Part shown: one piece after another, positions 40,901 to 54,450 of the stretch | How the letters are laid out: each line of letters opens with the position of its first letter | Position numbering within the stretch: the stretch's first letter is position 1 | DNA from: Plecoglossus altivelis | Taxonomy: Eukaryota > Chordata > Actinopteri > Osmeriformes > Plecoglossidae | Assembly (NCBI GenBank): GCA_036571765.1 | Contig: BROE01000013.1 | Span: forward strand, 9,688,857-9,752,856 | DNA length: 64,000 bases | Reading direction: 5' to 3' | Position numbers and translations under genes: made by a program | The notes under the pieces: generated by a model | Told to the model about the DNA's origin: nothing | Seen by the model: only the letters and a program-made list of their open reading frames with translations | The model's database searches: none

Positions 40901-43389
40901 GCTGAATGCTGAGCACGGAGGTCTGTTCGGAGCTGAGGGGCACAGTGACAGTGTGGGGGGAGTGGTCCTTCAGTGAAATGATAAGTGTGGTGTTGCCATC
41001 AGGGCAGAGTCCCGGGACCCTAAAGTGTCCGTTGTGGTCGGTGAGGGTGAGGACTTTGGAGGCAGAAGAGAGGGTGGAGAGGAGGACAGCTGCGCTAGGA
41101 GCTGGGAGTCCACCCGCACCGCGGACAGAGCCCAGGACCAGGTGATCCTGACACATGCACGAGTCACACTCTGCATTCACTCTGCCCATCATACACTGAA
41201 GAGTGCAGCCTAGAGGAGAGGAGCAGGTGGTGCGATGAATGCAATAAGAATGATGAGTAATAATCCATGCGATGTGAATGACTCTGATAATGACTAAGAT
41301 ATTTATGAGAATGGGGGTGAATGTGATGATGACAACTGTGCAAACATTGAAAATTAGATGACATTTCTAATTATGATGAAGAATCTGAGCACCATTTACC
41401 TGTGCCGGGGCAGTCTGGCCCCTTACAGGGTCTTCCCTCCACGGTGGGCCCACTGCAGGGATGACTCTGGGCCTGGCAGATCCTGGACCGGATCTGGACC
41501 CCAACCTGGCCACATTGGGCTGGACACACACTCCAACCTGACCAAGGACCCCACACCTCCGGGGCTGACCCACCACTGCCTGAGGACAAACAATATAAAC
41601 CACAAGGTACAAATGCAGCAAGTGTCACATAAGTCACACATCTAACAGACATTTTCATCAATCATCAATATTGAGCTCAAATGTATAAGTGGAGGGATGC
41701 TCCTATGTGTGTGTAGGAGCATCCCAGCTTCCCTTGACTAACCTTTAGGACACAGAAAGCGAACAGCGTAGTTGGAGCAGTTCCTGCCAGGCGCCTGCTC
41801 TGCATTAGAGCACCAGAACCCTACAGCAGGGTCAGCGTGGACCCGCTCCCCCGTGCTGCGGGCTGGGATCCAGTCTGTGGTGCGGGCCTCCAGAGCCCGT
41901 GGAGACTCGCACACTCGAGCCCGGTAGTAGAACCGGATAGCGTCCAGTTGCTCGTAGTCCCCACGGCCACCTGGGTGGTCCACGTTGAACCAGGTGGTCC
42001 ACTCGTAATCATCTGGACAGAGACAGGAAGTTAGATTAAGGATTCAGAAGTGATGAATGGTGGAGGGAAAAAATGAAGAAAGGTTGTCAGAAAGGGGGAT
42101 GGGGGGTAGAAGTTTGTACCGTCAGTATGATAGATTGCAGGGTTGTTCTCTGTGGAGACCCTGGAGCTGTCCCTTCTCCAGGTCCCTGTGTAAAAAAAAA
42201 ACACACACACACACTTCATCAGTCATCTTGATCGATAAATCAATTTGCTCATTTCAGAATGATGCAGGGCATGGTGTTTCACAGGCCTCTCCCTAGCCCT
42301 GCTCGGATCTGTGGAAATGACATCAACCCAGGGGGGGAGCCAGCAGCCTGTTGCTAGTCTTCAGGGGAAATTATGTGTTTGTGGAAATAACATTTACAAG
42401 CCAGCAGTGAAAAGAAATGCTGTAAGAAGTCAAACATGTATTTATTAGACCAATGATCTTTCTTCAGAATGTCGTCAGTCAGCTTGGAATGATCAGGAGC
42501 TTTGATCTGTATCCATAGAGACGTGTCGTTGCACACATTCATTTTTCATTCTAATCACTAAACTGTGCGTGTGTGTTTGTGTTCCTGCAGCATGTGTGCT
42601 GTATGTCTGTAAACTAGCAACACTGGAGACTCTGAAAACAGAGTTGGTCATCTCTCTGCAATACATTGTGAGTGGCTTCACTTCACTCTATACTAACTGT
42701 GGAATCACACTAGCCACAGGCATGTCATTGGTCCACCCCCAGGTCACCAACACATCCAATAAGCAGGGTTTTAGGCTTGGCCCTATACATGTCTCACACA
42801 GGTGAAGAAGCCAGGGAGACATGTAACTTCTGTCCACCGATAAGCAGTAAGGAAGAATTTTGTTAGTCAAGAACTCCTTATTGAGTGGAGACGAGGGTAT
42901 TTGTTGTAGTGTTTATGTAGCTGATCAATCGCAGGATTAACAGTGGCCATCATCTGTTCTGTTCTCTGGTGGAGTCTCATGACCAAGATGCACCTGGCCC
43001 AGGCTTTCATGGATTCATCACATACAACTTTGTCTCAACTAGTTAATGAAGTTCCCATCCGACAACTGAATTTCCACACAGACTATAAATTTCCCCTGAC
43101 AAGTTAAAGAGAACAGAATGAAGTGGTGCTTCCTGAACTAACATCATGAGGGAATTACAGGAGAACAACATCTCTCTCTGTATGCACGTGTGTGTGTGTA
43201 TGTGTGTATGTGTGTGTATGTGTGTATGTGTGTGTGTGTGTGGTGTGTGTGTGGTGTGTGTGTGTGTGGTGTGTGCATGCAAGTGTGTGTGTGTTTGCTG
43301 CATGGAGCTGCTGCAAACATACCTTGCCCTGTAGCGGTCTTCATGGCGATTCCCAGGATCAGGAACAGAACCCATGCCGACTGGCCCAT
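37979..43389 (-). CDS. cilp: Cartilage intermediate layer protein 1
   Basis: CILP is a secreted matrix glycoprotein; the mammalian protein binds TGF-beta and IGF-1 in cartilage. Eight coding exons on the minus strand join to 1178 codons: 43389-43323, 42185-42120, 42012-41743, 41579-41400, 41209-40889, 40796-40688, 40590-40442 and 40353-37979. Human CILP is 1184 residues. Domain order: signal peptide (1-21), WxxW domain with EWTTWFNVDHPGG (about 45-133), thrombospondin type 1 (WGPWSGWSVC, about 140-192), a regulatory-like domain (about 210-300), an Ig-like C2 domain (about 302-387, FCC...YHC) and a long C-terminal region. An R-G-K-R site at residues 713-716 (39379-39368) matches the known furin-type cleavage site that splits mammalian CILP into two chains. 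The C-terminal tail is Arg-rich and diverged. CILP2 is less likely, since identity to CILP1 is high throughout. Confidence 0.97.
43186..43290. repeat. GT-rich microsatellite in cilp intron
   Basis: Interrupted (GT)n with ATGT and GGT variants lies just downstream (in gene direction) of the cilp signal-peptide exon donor. Confidence 0.9.
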
Positions 43390-43495
43390 TCTGGCTGCTA
43401 ACCTTTGCTGTCAACCCTTAACCCCTGACCCCTGACCCGTGGTGATGACCCCAACACGCCAAGAGTTCCAAAACTCGTCCTGCTGCAGCACAGCC
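43390..43495 (-). other. cilp: Probable 5'UTR part of cilp exon 2
   Basis: On the minus strand an acceptor (tttctgtccacatcag) ends at 43496, and the exon would run from 43495 through the ATG at 43389 to 43323. This is inferred from splice-site quality only. Confidence 0.45.
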
Positions 43496-43850
43496 CTGAT
43501 GTGGACAGAAATGCAGACACTCACACTGGGTCATGAATCACTCTTCTAGAAGCAGCAGAGATGAGGTTTTAGAGTCACCCAGCCTGGGGGTTTACCTCCA
43601 GTAAGATGCTTCTCTCAGCTTCTCTGGTAAGATGGCTTCTTTTCCATTTAAATGGAAACCCACCAAACTTGCAAAACCAACTGGATCAAAATACATGTGT
43701 TTTGTGTGTTGAAATGATGTGATTGGTTCAGTATCTGATTGGTCCCCATTGTCAGAGGGTTAATTGGTGATTTAGGATAATCTTTTAAACGTGTTGATGC
43801 TAACTTCTGCCCAGAGCAGCTGGGGTCATTCTACAGCATCTTGAAGCCAT

Positions 43851-43914
43851 CAGGGAACCATTACTGTAACTAACATGCTACACAGGGAACCATTACTGTA
43901 ACTAACATGTTACA
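43851..43914. repeat. 32-bp perfect-phase tandem duplication
   Basis: Two adjacent 32-base copies beginning cagggaaccattactgtaac differ at one base (atgctaca versus atgttaca). It looks like a recent local duplication. Confidence 0.9.
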
Positions 43915-44615
43915 CAGTGAACTCTAATGGAGGTAGAACACTAGTTCAGATGTTGGATAGGACATTAAAATCCAGTTAAAATACACAGATTTGGAATTAA
44001 ATGTAACATTATTTAAACATTTATCTACCAAACATTTGTCCATTCAAATAGTAGAACTCTATGTGACTTCCTTCCCCCTCTCTGCCTGCTGGAATGCAGA
44101 GCGTGAGGAGAGTGGAGAACCAGAAGGAACCAGAGGGAACCATACAGGATGAAAGACCAGAACCATCTCAGGTTTCACATCTGGATTGATAATCAGCTGT
44201 GTATGTCATGGGAACACTAAAGCCATCCAGGATCTCCTGACCAAACACTGGGCTCACTATCCAAACACACACACACACACACACACACACTCATACAGAC
44301 CTGCTGACTGATACACGCACACAGACTTGGCATACTTTAATCTATTTCATGAAATTTAATGTCTTAACTGGGTACTTTTCAATAGTGTTATTGAATAAAG
44401 TCTGACATTCATTATTCTGTAAATGTATTTTTACAGACAATTCTCTCGAAACAGCACATGGTTAGAAATGATGGCTCAAAAGCTCAAGGACTAAAAGACA
44501 TTTCAAATCAAGATGAACTCTTAAATGGTTATGGAGAACTATAAAATAACATCAAGCCATATCACTGTCATGCCTAAACAATAGTCTAATAAAACAACAA
44601 CAGCAACTGCCTCAC

Positions 44616-44700
44616 CTCAGTGTTAGTAGTGTTGAGTCCCTGCTCTCCAGGAGTGTCTGTGTTGTAGTGTAGAGTCTGGAGTGCACCTCTCTCCTCCTGG
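44616..44700 (-). other. cilp: Probable non-coding first exon of cilp
   Basis: The minus strand has a good donor CACTGAG|gtgagg at 44616/44615, about 1.1 kb upstream of the cilp coding start. It could pair with the acceptor at 43496. The 5' boundary is a guess and no TATA box is assigned. Confidence 0.35.
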
Positions 44701-45258
44701 GTTCTATCGCTTAGCTTGCGCAACTTCTCTTTTTCACCTCCTCTCCTGCTCTTTAGGTCTGGCTGTTCTCCTCTTCCATCTCTTATACACTCCCAGGACC
44801 CAACGCCAACCCTCCGTCTCTCTTTCCCCCGGTCTCCCCCTCTCCTTTACCCCTTCTCTGTCTCCCTCCCTCCTTCCCCCCTCCACCCCCCCCCATGTAC
44901 CCAGAAGCACAGTGCTGTTTGGGGCTGAAGCCCATGTACCCAGCCAGACACATGTCTACAGAGTGTGTGGTATGAGGTGTGATGTTACATCTCCACATCC
45001 CTTCTCTCTAGCTGGGGAGTACGTCAGGTCACATCAAACACATCCTGTCTTTACTTTAAGTCCTTGGTCAGTTCCTTAACGACCACAGTTGCCATGTGTG
45101 TCTCTGTCTATACAGAGTTACCCAACATCAACACACAGCCACATCCGTGTGAAACTGCTCTCAACAACAGTTTAGATTAGAGACCCTGAGACCAGATGCT
45201 AATGAGCATCACCTCATGAAGACAGTAAACACTCTGACTCACACTCACTGACTAGCAT

Positions 45259-45315
45259 ACACACAGACACACACACACACACACACACACAGACACACAC
45301 ACACACACACACACA
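45259..45315. repeat. (CA)n microsatellite
   Basis: A CA dinucleotide tract with a few GA interruptions. Confidence 0.9.
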
Positions 45316-45465
45316 GGGACCGTCACACACATCATTCAAAACCTTAATGACACCGTCCATCCTGGCTGTGTGATGTGTTGATAAACTGTGAGGCGGTGAT
45401 TGTCTCTAATGGATGACAGTTTGAAGCCAGTTGAGAGACGGCTACAGTGACTGGACAACCTGCAG

Positions 45466-45525
45466 GCTGGGCAGGGCGGGGGTGGGGGGGGGGTGGGGAG
45501 TGGGGGTGCGCCAGGGAGGGGGGCA
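45466..45525. other. G-rich tract with G-quadruplex potential
   Basis: Several runs of four to nine G residues occur within about 60 bases on the plus strand. The sequence meets the usual pattern for intramolecular G-quadruplex formation, but no function is implied. Confidence 0.6.
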
Positions 45526-46499
45526 AACTGAGCTGGAGGAAGAGCACGAGAAAGAGTTTAGTTCCAGACACAGAGACCTCTTAAGTACATTCCTGTTTAT
45601 CCTGCAGATAGGGCAGTAATAACAGGGCTGTGTGTGATTGCATGTGTTTATTTAACACATTAGAACAAAAACACACAGCCCAAACCACTAGCCTTCCATT
45701 AAGCTGTTCTTATTCTGTTCTATGTTCACTCTACAGTAGGTTTAACAGGCTGTGTCGGGGAGACAACTTTACGACAGTCTGCTCTTCACACAGAGCTGCT
45801 ACTTCTTAAATTGAGACCTTGAGATTAGGAAAGAAGAAGAAGAGAGGAGAAGAGAAAACAAACACTGACAGTTTGGCTGTGTCCATGGCAACAGACCAAG
45901 ATTGCATATCAGGACGCAGTATACAGACAGGTAGACATGCATGCTGGGTAATGTAATGTCTGTCATGACATCACACAGAATTATGTGTATTACAGCGTTT
46001 CTGTAACGGACTGCCCGACTTACTGGGATATTTTCGTTTTATTGGTTGACCATATTTGGAGGGTTACTACCAGGCCAGTAGCCCAGTCTGGTCAAGGCAT
46101 GACGAGACTGCGTTCAGGAGCTGGTAGAGGGGTGTTAGTGTCAGAGAGGAGACTATAGCAGCTGCTAGGGTGGCAGTGACAGGGGTAGCTAGGGGCTCTG
46201 GGCTGTACTGGAGCTACTGATGATTATAGCAGTATGGGGGTTGGAGTTAGCGAGCAGTCATGGTATGTAAAGCTAGGTCTGCTACCATCATTAAGGCCAC
46301 ACTTTGATTCAGTGTAGAGCGCAGAGCCACTTCCTGTCCATCCTAAGAGATGACTGGTGAGCCCAGGCTGATCTTCACTTCAGTGGCCACCTGCTGTTTC
46401 ATCTCCTGGGATCTGGTAATCTCTCTCAGAAGTCAACCATGACAGCATTGTCAAGACAGGAGTTCAGCACGAGCCGTCCGGAGCTCATAGTTGATCTGG

Positions 46500-46565
46500 G
46501 AGATCACCTCAATCTGGGCTTGAGATCACCTCAATCTGGGCTTGAGATCACCTCAATCTGGGCTT
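46500..46565. repeat. 22-bp tandem repeat, three copies
   Basis: Three adjacent identical 22-base copies beginning gagatcacctcaatctgggc. Confidence 0.9.
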
Positions 46566-48544
46566 TCATCTGCCCTCCAAATGGATGGCAAATGACAAAG
46601 TACAAAATGCTCATGTCCTTTTACTCAGTCAGGCTGTATGTCAGAGCTTTTTAAACATGAGTAACTGTACTTGTTCTTGAGTGAAGGATGTGTGCACTAC
46701 AGCCATCTCTGCCTGTTAGCTGTTTAAAGGATGTTCAGACACAGAACTAAGCACAGTCCACCATGTTCTACAGCCATGCTTTTTACACCTGGAAAGGACA
46801 TGTGTTTTTATGTCACACTTGTGAGTTGTGACACAAACACATGCTCACATGCACAAACACACACACACACACATCTCCCACCCATTAGAAGGTCTCAGAG
46901 TTGAGGGTGGAGCTGGAAGCAGGAAGTCTGGCAGGAACACAGATTAGAACCATGTGTCTGACCTGGAAGACACAGGATCTGTTCTTCAGAGAAGCACCAA
47001 ACCAGGCCATCCATCTATGTCTTTTTCTTGTTCTCTCCTGCGCTCACTGGCTGATCATGACAGTCTCTCTCCTGGACAGCAGGAAAGTAGAAGCCGGAAG
47101 AGGGAGATCAGGCGCTGGTACAAGTGAAGGAGGAGGAAGAGGAGGTAGGAGGGACTGTGGAGGAACAGGGAGCGGAGGAGCAAGGGGGATTTCTGATAAG
47201 GAAAGAAAATGTTTATGAAGAGGAAGACAGGTCCAAAAACAACTGTAAAAGTTGAAGCACTCTTTCCAGACATGCACAAAAAAGCTGACAACGTCAACGT
47301 TGACATCATCGAAGTATTCTGAGAGCAGGATACAAGGATGAAGATACCGGGAAACCTCATCCCAGACCAGTAATGTTCATGTTCATATGTCTTGGTTGGC
47401 CTCCAGAGATGCACCATCATATCCACATCTAAATGGACCCAGGGGGCAGAGGTCAGGGGACGACCGCATCCACAGGTAATGACTCACCATGGAACATCTC
47501 TGGTCACGGCGAAATCCTTTATTTCTGCTTACTGAGGAACTGGTAGTAGACAGGAGACTGTCTGGAGAGGCTCGTGGGAGAGAGAAGAGAGGAGGGAGGA
47601 TGGAGGCGGTACAGGAAGAGGAGGACGATGAGGAAGATGGCAAACAGGACATGGTGAAAAAGAGAAGAATAGGGAGAAGCGGTTGGAGAAGCACATGGAG
47701 TTGAGATGCAGTCATGGTTGGCTCATCTTCACTGGCTTCACACTGTCCATGAACGCTCTCTAGGAATCATGTCTTCACCTTGTCATCTTTCTGCTCTACT
47801 TCACTCTGTAATATTGAGGTCTGAGTTCACCCTTAGATTTTCCAGAAGGTGCTAGGTCGAGTTTGGTCCCTCTGGTGACCCAGGGAGTATGGAGAGATTG
47901 AAAATGCGGTGATCTGGTTGAGAACACAAGCAGGAAAGGAGGGGGGTGGGGGAAGAGGGATGTGAGTAGTGGGGGGTATGTAGCAATCACCTCAGATGAC
48001 ATCACTGTCTGGGCCCTTAGTTCCTTCCTTTTCTCTCTCTCTCCCCCTCTCTCACCATCTCTCTCTCTCTTCTTCTCTCTCACCATCTTTCTCTTTTTCC
48101 CTCTCTCTCTCTCACTCTTTATTTCTTCAGCGCTTTATCAACACTACCACAATCTTGGAAAAGTGGAAGACGATATTCCCTCCCCGGACTATGATTATTC
48201 TCTCTGAAGCAACAACAACCTAGTTTCATCCAGAGAGGGGGTAGGCTTATATAAAAGTGGAGTGGTGAAACTAAATCTTGGTGACCCTCAGTACCAACAA
48301 CAGGGAGCTATACATGCAAGGCTGTGTCCCCTCCTCCCCCCTCCCCCATAATCAGCCTCCTTCCCCAGACTCCCATATCTCACCGTTTCCACAACAGGAA
48401 ATTCTTGAGCTGGAAAAGCGATCAGACCCCCCCTGTCATGCCAAACACACACACACATAAAGCAAAGAGCAAAGTAGACTAGAGATGCAGTGCTGAGTGG
48501 CAGGTGGACTACCAGACAAGTCAGTGGTCTGGTTCCAGAGGCCC

Positions 48545-48731
48545 CAACACTCACACAGACACACACACCCACACACTCACACATACACTCACACACACAC
48601 ACACACACACTCACACATAAACACACTCACACACTCACACACACTCACACACACTCACACACACACACACACACGCTTACACATACACACACTCACACAC
48701 TCACACACACTCACACACACACACACACACA
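48545..48731. repeat. Compound (CA)n/(CACT)n microsatellite
   Basis: Nearly 190 bases of CA repeat interrupted at semi-regular intervals by CT, AT and CG. It includes a partial duplication of a block with acactcacacactcacacac. Confidence 0.92.
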
Positions 48732-49194
48732 GGAGCTACACTTTCAACATTGCCGTTGTGCTGATAATCTGCCAAAAATTGGTCAATATGTAACATATCT
48801 ACCATCCTGCTATAAGCTTTCTATACATTCATACAAGCGTAACATACAGTTGATTATATATTTTCTCTCAGATTGTTCCAATCTCTGATATTACGGTAAG
48901 GCTTCAATGGCAGTGAGACGACTACTGAGTCAGCACCATCTAGTGGTAATGAGTTGAACTAACATCTTTAATTATGGCAAAAAATATATGAGACTTTAGT
49001 GCCAGAGGGCCACCATCGCCCACTAGATGACACTGTGAGGCAATGGAAGGCAACATCAACTAGGACACACACACACACACACAGCAGTAATGTATGACTA
49101 ATGAATAGTGAGATGAGATCCATCACAGGACCACAAAGCCATTTTCACCTCCAACAGGAAACCATGGTGGAGGAGCAGGCTGAAAGTACCCTCC

Positions 49195-49195
49195 T

Positions 49196-49227
<32 letters not shown>

Positions 49228-49330
49228 ACATGCACACGCACACACACATACACACACACATACGCACATGCACATGCACATGCACACACACACACTCTCT
49301 CACACACTGACACACACACACACACACACT
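49195..49330. repeat. (CA)n compound microsatellite
   Basis: A CA tract interrupted by TG and CT dinucleotides, with a CACATG sub-repeat in the middle. Confidence 0.9.
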
Positions 49331-50960
49331 CTTACAAAGTGCGACAGCAGCCATCTGTAACAGACAGCCCAATCCCAGGTTTCACATCACAGCTCAGTCA
49401 GCTTGTAAAGGTTGGCTTGGTTCATACATAAAGGTCACCTATTGTAATGCAGAGGTGTGTGTGTGTGTACTGAGTGTGTGTACTGAGTGTGTAAGCATTT
49501 TTCCAGGCTTACAGAAGCTACCTAACCCAGAGTGATGAGTGCAATTAGCTGGTCACTCAGCTTGATGACAACGTAACGCATCCGGTAATATCCAGCAGCG
49601 TATCTAAGGAGCAGCAAGGATAATGGGCCATTTTCCACTGGGAGACTCATCAGGAAGTCAACACCTCAGTCTCACTTTGACAAATTACCCAGGATTTCAA
49701 TCTTTGCCTCCTCTCCTCCTCTCTCCTCCTTTCCCTTTTGCCTTTCCTCACCTTGCCTCACATTTGCCTTATCTCTTCTTTTTCTCTTCTCTCCTCTCCT
49801 CTTCTCACCTTTCTTACTCTCTCTTCTTCTCTCCTCATTTAACCGTTCCACCATGTGTCTGCAGCAGCATGGCCAACTGTCAGAATCCAGCATGAAGACA
49901 GAGAGAGAAAGAGAGAAAGAGTGAAAGAGAGAAAGAGACGAAGACATCTGTGCCAGGTCAGGTCTCAGCTCCACTCATGGCCACAATGACCGTCTGTCCG
50001 TCTGTCTTGGTGGGAACAACAACAACACAAACACAGAATGGTAGAATGGCATGGGAAACATTCCTCTCCAGTGTACCTCTGCTTTTTATCCCTCCCAGCC
50101 CCCTCATGCCTCCCCCCCCAGCCCCATTCAACCCCCCCACCCTCTCCCCCGGGTAGCCCTTTCGCCTTCTGTATCTCACGCTTTCTCTCCACCTCTCAAG
50201 ATGGCTCTGCTTACATGAGTTTATAAATCCTGTTTTGTGGAGCTGGATGTATTCATGCTTTGTGTTGGTGCTGCTGTCTGTGTCTACTTGCGAAGCAGAG
50301 CTGTGTGTCCTTACAGAGTGGAAACAGCCTTTTGTTGTGGATTTGAAAGAACAGCTTCTAGTTCGACAAATGGCAGCTCACTGATAGAGACCGACATGAG
50401 TGCCAGCACATGGCTATGAATGTGTGCACACACACACTCACACACAGACCTAAGCACCGACAGATGCACACACACTCCTGTTCTTCGTAGTAGAGGAGCT
50501 AGGATCTCAAGTGTGTCTTGCTGTGCTGGGACGATAAGATCAGAGTGTTCTGTCAGTCTTAATGAGAGCAGAGAAACACAAAACACCAATATTTCCACAA
50601 CACAGGAAGTTGTGATTCTGCTGGCTCTTTCTAATGCGCTACTCAGCACTCCTCTTCTCTGCTGTACTCCACTTTCTTTTCTTCCGTCTATTTTCTTTCT
50701 TTCTCAATTTCAAGTTCATTTAGCCACTCTTCATCTATTTGATTAATCTGTGACATCATTTGCTAACCAACGTCAGCATGGTGATCAGATCCCCTCCTGG
50801 TGTTCTAATTGATCCATTTCAGGACACGCCTTGGACTCCAACGATCCAGCGCTCACAATATATCTGTTACAGTGGACAGGGGCGAGCGGGGAGGGAGACA
50901 AGGTGGTAGTCATGCCTCTGTGTTTGGTACTGACAGATTTCACTACTCAGATTGGAGTCA

Positions 50961-51118
50961 AGTAAAAGGAAGTGAAAGGGAGAGGAGGAAGTGAAAGGGA
51001 GAGGAGGAAGTGAAAGAGAGAGGAGGAAGTGAAAGGGAGAGGAGGAAGTGAAAGAGAGAGGAGGAAGTGAAAGAGAGAGGAAGTGAAAGGGAGAGGAAGT
51101 GAAAGGGAGAGGAGGAGA
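50961..51118. repeat. GA-rich minisatellite (gaagtgaaagggagagga)
   Basis: About nine imperfect copies of a 14-18-base purine-only unit gaagtgaaag(g/a)gagagga. Strand asymmetry is complete: no C and only the unit T on the plus strand. Confidence 0.9.
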
Positions 51119-52196
51119 AGGAGGGAGGGGGAGTAGGCATCACCAAGCATTGTCCTTCTGCTTGACCTTGAGGGATGATAATAACTTGGTCTGTCATCCT
51201 TCTCTTCTTCTCTCAGTCTCCCTCCTCCTCTGTCTCTGACTTAATGTCTATCTCTCTGTCTAACATCTGTGCATATTGTTTCCAGTTATGTCTGTGTGAC
51301 CGCAGGTCCTTGCTCCCATAGGCCAGTCTCCCAGCACTCATTGTGAAGATGGGGGATGAGGTAAAGTCTGAGGTTTTTCCCCTCAAAGAACACTTCAATG
51401 TTTCTCCTCACCACTACTGTAACTACAGTGACAGGGGAGCATCGAGGCACCTTGCTTTTTTCCAAAGTGCACACAAACGTTATTATACTAACACAACTAC
51501 ACACCCACACACACACCCTGAGAGACGGAGTGGGGAAGAGCCCTCTGTCTAATCTGCATGTGCACACATCCATCTCCACTGGAGATACTCATAGGCTGAC
51601 CACATCAGGGACTCATGTTTTAAAGTGTAATTATACATGTGGGCTTGTAGAAGAGAGCTCCCATAAATATACATGTCTCATCTCACTACTGGAAGCACAT
51701 CAGGCCGTAAAAATAATGTGTCCCTCACTGACACATTACTGAGCGTCACCTTTTTATAATGACGTAGTGTGTGTTTGTGTGTGCATGTGAATTAGTTGGA
51801 AGATCTTTGAATGCTTGTTTCAATGTCTGTCTGAGGAGGTTAAGATATGCAGCATGAATTATTCATCAGTGTCTGAACAGAGAGAAGATAGGGAGGGTAA
51901 GTGAATTAAGGAGACGTGTCCTTGCTGTGATTCTAACCAATGAGAGAGGAGGGACAATAATTTTTGATGGCACATTTCACCATATTAATCTGCTCATTAT
52001 TCATATTCATCCAAGTGTTACACGCACACACTCAAGTGTGTACACTCAAGCCCACATACCTCTCATCATTTTATTTCTTGTGACATACAGTATGTGCATT
52101 TCACTGCCATATCTGTGGGTGTGTATAGGTGGATATGTCTGTTTGTGTATTACATCATGCTGAAAGTGATTGACTAGCCAGCCGAATACTGCCGAC

Positions 52197-52236
52197 ACAC
52201 AAACAGAAACACACACACGCACGCACACACACACAG

Positions 52237-52266
<30 letters not shown>
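52197..52266. repeat. (CA)n microsatellite
   Basis: A CA tract with GA, TA and CG interruptions. Confidence 0.9.
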
Positions 52267-52268
<2 letters not shown>

Positions 52269-53237
52269 TCGCACGGATAGACAGACACACAGACAAGATG
52301 CCATCAGTTCTATTTTGTGGCTGGTGTGTAGGGTCTCCTTCCTGCCAGCAGGTGACAGTATGTGTCTTCCCTGGCTGGTCAGCGTCCAGACGCCAGCCTG
52401 AACACACTCTGGCCCCAGAAAAACAGACCGTCTTTTCTCCTCTGCACCCCTTCTATCTCCTCACTTAACTGATTCCTTCCTAGTGGTTAGCAGACCTCTG
52501 GTTTACAGCCACCTATTGATCAGGGAGGTATTGATCAGTGATTAGCTGGCTCGCTGTTCAAAATATTGACTTGGCTGGGCTTTTAACCTGACCTTCATCT
52601 GACACCTGACCTCCAAGGCTGCCAGCGAGGTGTGGGCATGTCTGCATGTTGGATGGTTTGATGTTGTTAAGCAGATAGTGAACCAGGGTCAGGTCATTCG
52701 TTCTCTAGACAACACTCATGCTGATCTTCTGTAACCAAAGAAACCTGCTGTGATATAATTTCCCTGGGAACCAGGTGGACTTAAGATCGATCCCAATACC
52801 AGATCTTCTGTCTTTTCCCTCATTATGAGTCTGAACAGTCATGTATCTGCTTGATCGGTCTGATCAATACCCAGATCAGTACATATGATCACTGCTTAGA
52901 CACATTTCTAATATCTCAAGTCAACATCCTTACGCTACCGGCTCAAGTCCCCTGGTCCCTTTCCACCATGGGAGCTTCTGCATCTGCATAGCAACCATGA
53001 CAACGTCTGAAGTCCCCGTGTGGCAACGCCTTCATTGAAGCTAATTAATACAACACACTGGGCTGCCATATGTCTCTGTGTGACTGGAGGGGTGGGGGTG
53101 GGGGTGGTGGTGAGAGGCGGAGGAGGAGAGAAAGAAAGAGCGGGTGGGAGAGAGGGAATGAGAAAGTGGTTGGCGTCTATATAGATGCATTAGCTGGAAG
53201 ACCAGTTGGGTTCTTAAAGGGAGACACAGAGACAGAG

Positions 53238-53328
53238 GGGCGACCTTGACACAAGGCACTGTGATTAGACCACAGGGAGATCAATACTGCAGACGTCCCA
53301 GTCACTCACACACACACACACACACACA

Positions 53329-53361
<33 letters not shown>

Positions 53362-53488
53362 AATCCCATGTTGTGGTGTTTCTGCTGAGAGCATGTCTTA
53401 GTTTGCAGGGCTGGGGGAGANGGGCGACCTTGACACAAGGCACTGTGATTAGACCACAGGGAGATCAATACTGCAGACGTCCCAGTCA

Positions 53489-53541
<53 letters not shown>

Positions 53542-53600
53542 AATCCCATGTTGTGGTGTTTCTGCTGAGAGCATGTCTTAGTTTGCAGGGCTGGGGGAGA
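53238..53600. repeat. Two copies of a ~180-bp segment around an N
   Basis: Positions 53238-53420 and 53422-53600 are the same sequence (gggcgaccttgacacaagg ... gctgggggaga) apart from the (CA)n length. A single N lies exactly at the junction, 53421. The flanking gagggg motif also recurs. This is the pattern of a misjoined assembly gap at a CA repeat rather than a natural duplication. Confidence 0.9.
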
Positions 53601-54450
53601 TAGAGGGGCAATGTGTGTTCACCGTCTCCTGTGGGGACAAAGAAACCCTCCCCCCCAAGGACCAATAGCTCTCTCTGTTCCTTCATCCCTTTCCTCCTCC
53701 ACTCATCCTGCTCTCCTCTTTTCAGCCAGCAGAGCCCAGGAGAGGGTGGGGTTAGGGGGGTTGGACAGGATGATGAGGAATGGAGGGAGAGAGAGATGCA
53801 AAAGGGGATGAGAAGGAGAAAGGGAGGAGCGGATGGATGATTGCATTTATCGCTGTCATTTCTGTCCCTTCCTGCATCAGCATCCCTCTACTCGTGCTGC
53901 CGTCTATCGCTCCATTTTTAACACCACCCTCTCCTCTCTACCTCTCTCTCTCCATCCTCTCCCTCTCTCCCTCCCTCTTCTCTTTGTCCAGCTTCACACA
54001 TCACTGCAGAACCACAACACCCCTCCCCCACCCTTTTCCTCCTTTTTATCTCCAGGGTATAACACTGTACGTGTGTGTGTGTGTGTCTGTGGGGTACATG
54101 CGTGTGTGTGTGTGTGGGGTGTGCATGCATGTGTGTGTGGGTGAAGGCGGGCATGCATTTGACTGTGATTGGCTTTGTGCCTGTAAAGCAGAAGATATTT
54201 AAGATAAAAAGAGGAGGAATAAGAAAGAACGAGAGATTGGGTCTGTGTTTGTGTGTGACAGATATGATTCCATGTTTGTGCGTGTGAGGTTGTTCCCTCT
54301 GTGCCAGAGGAAAGGTCACCTCCACTGATGTATTTCAGGAAAATTCATTGAAATGATTTTTGGGGGTGGAGAAGTCAGTCCCACAGTACAGCTAGTAATC
54401 ACATCAGTCTTGCGCATAGTACTTCTCTCAAAGTCCTGCCTCCTGGAGGC

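Noticed and set aside
43144..43414. His/Thr-rich and Cys/Val-rich open frames across (GT)n
   Set aside because: They are translations of the dinucleotide repeat in a cilp intron; only the signal-peptide part (43389-43323) is real coding sequence. The same applies to CA/GT frames at 28210, 48490, 49101, 52046, 53373 and 55178.
44681..45079. 132-aa Ser/Pro-rich open frame upstream of cilp
   Set aside because: Low-complexity pyrimidine-rich DNA with no conserved features.
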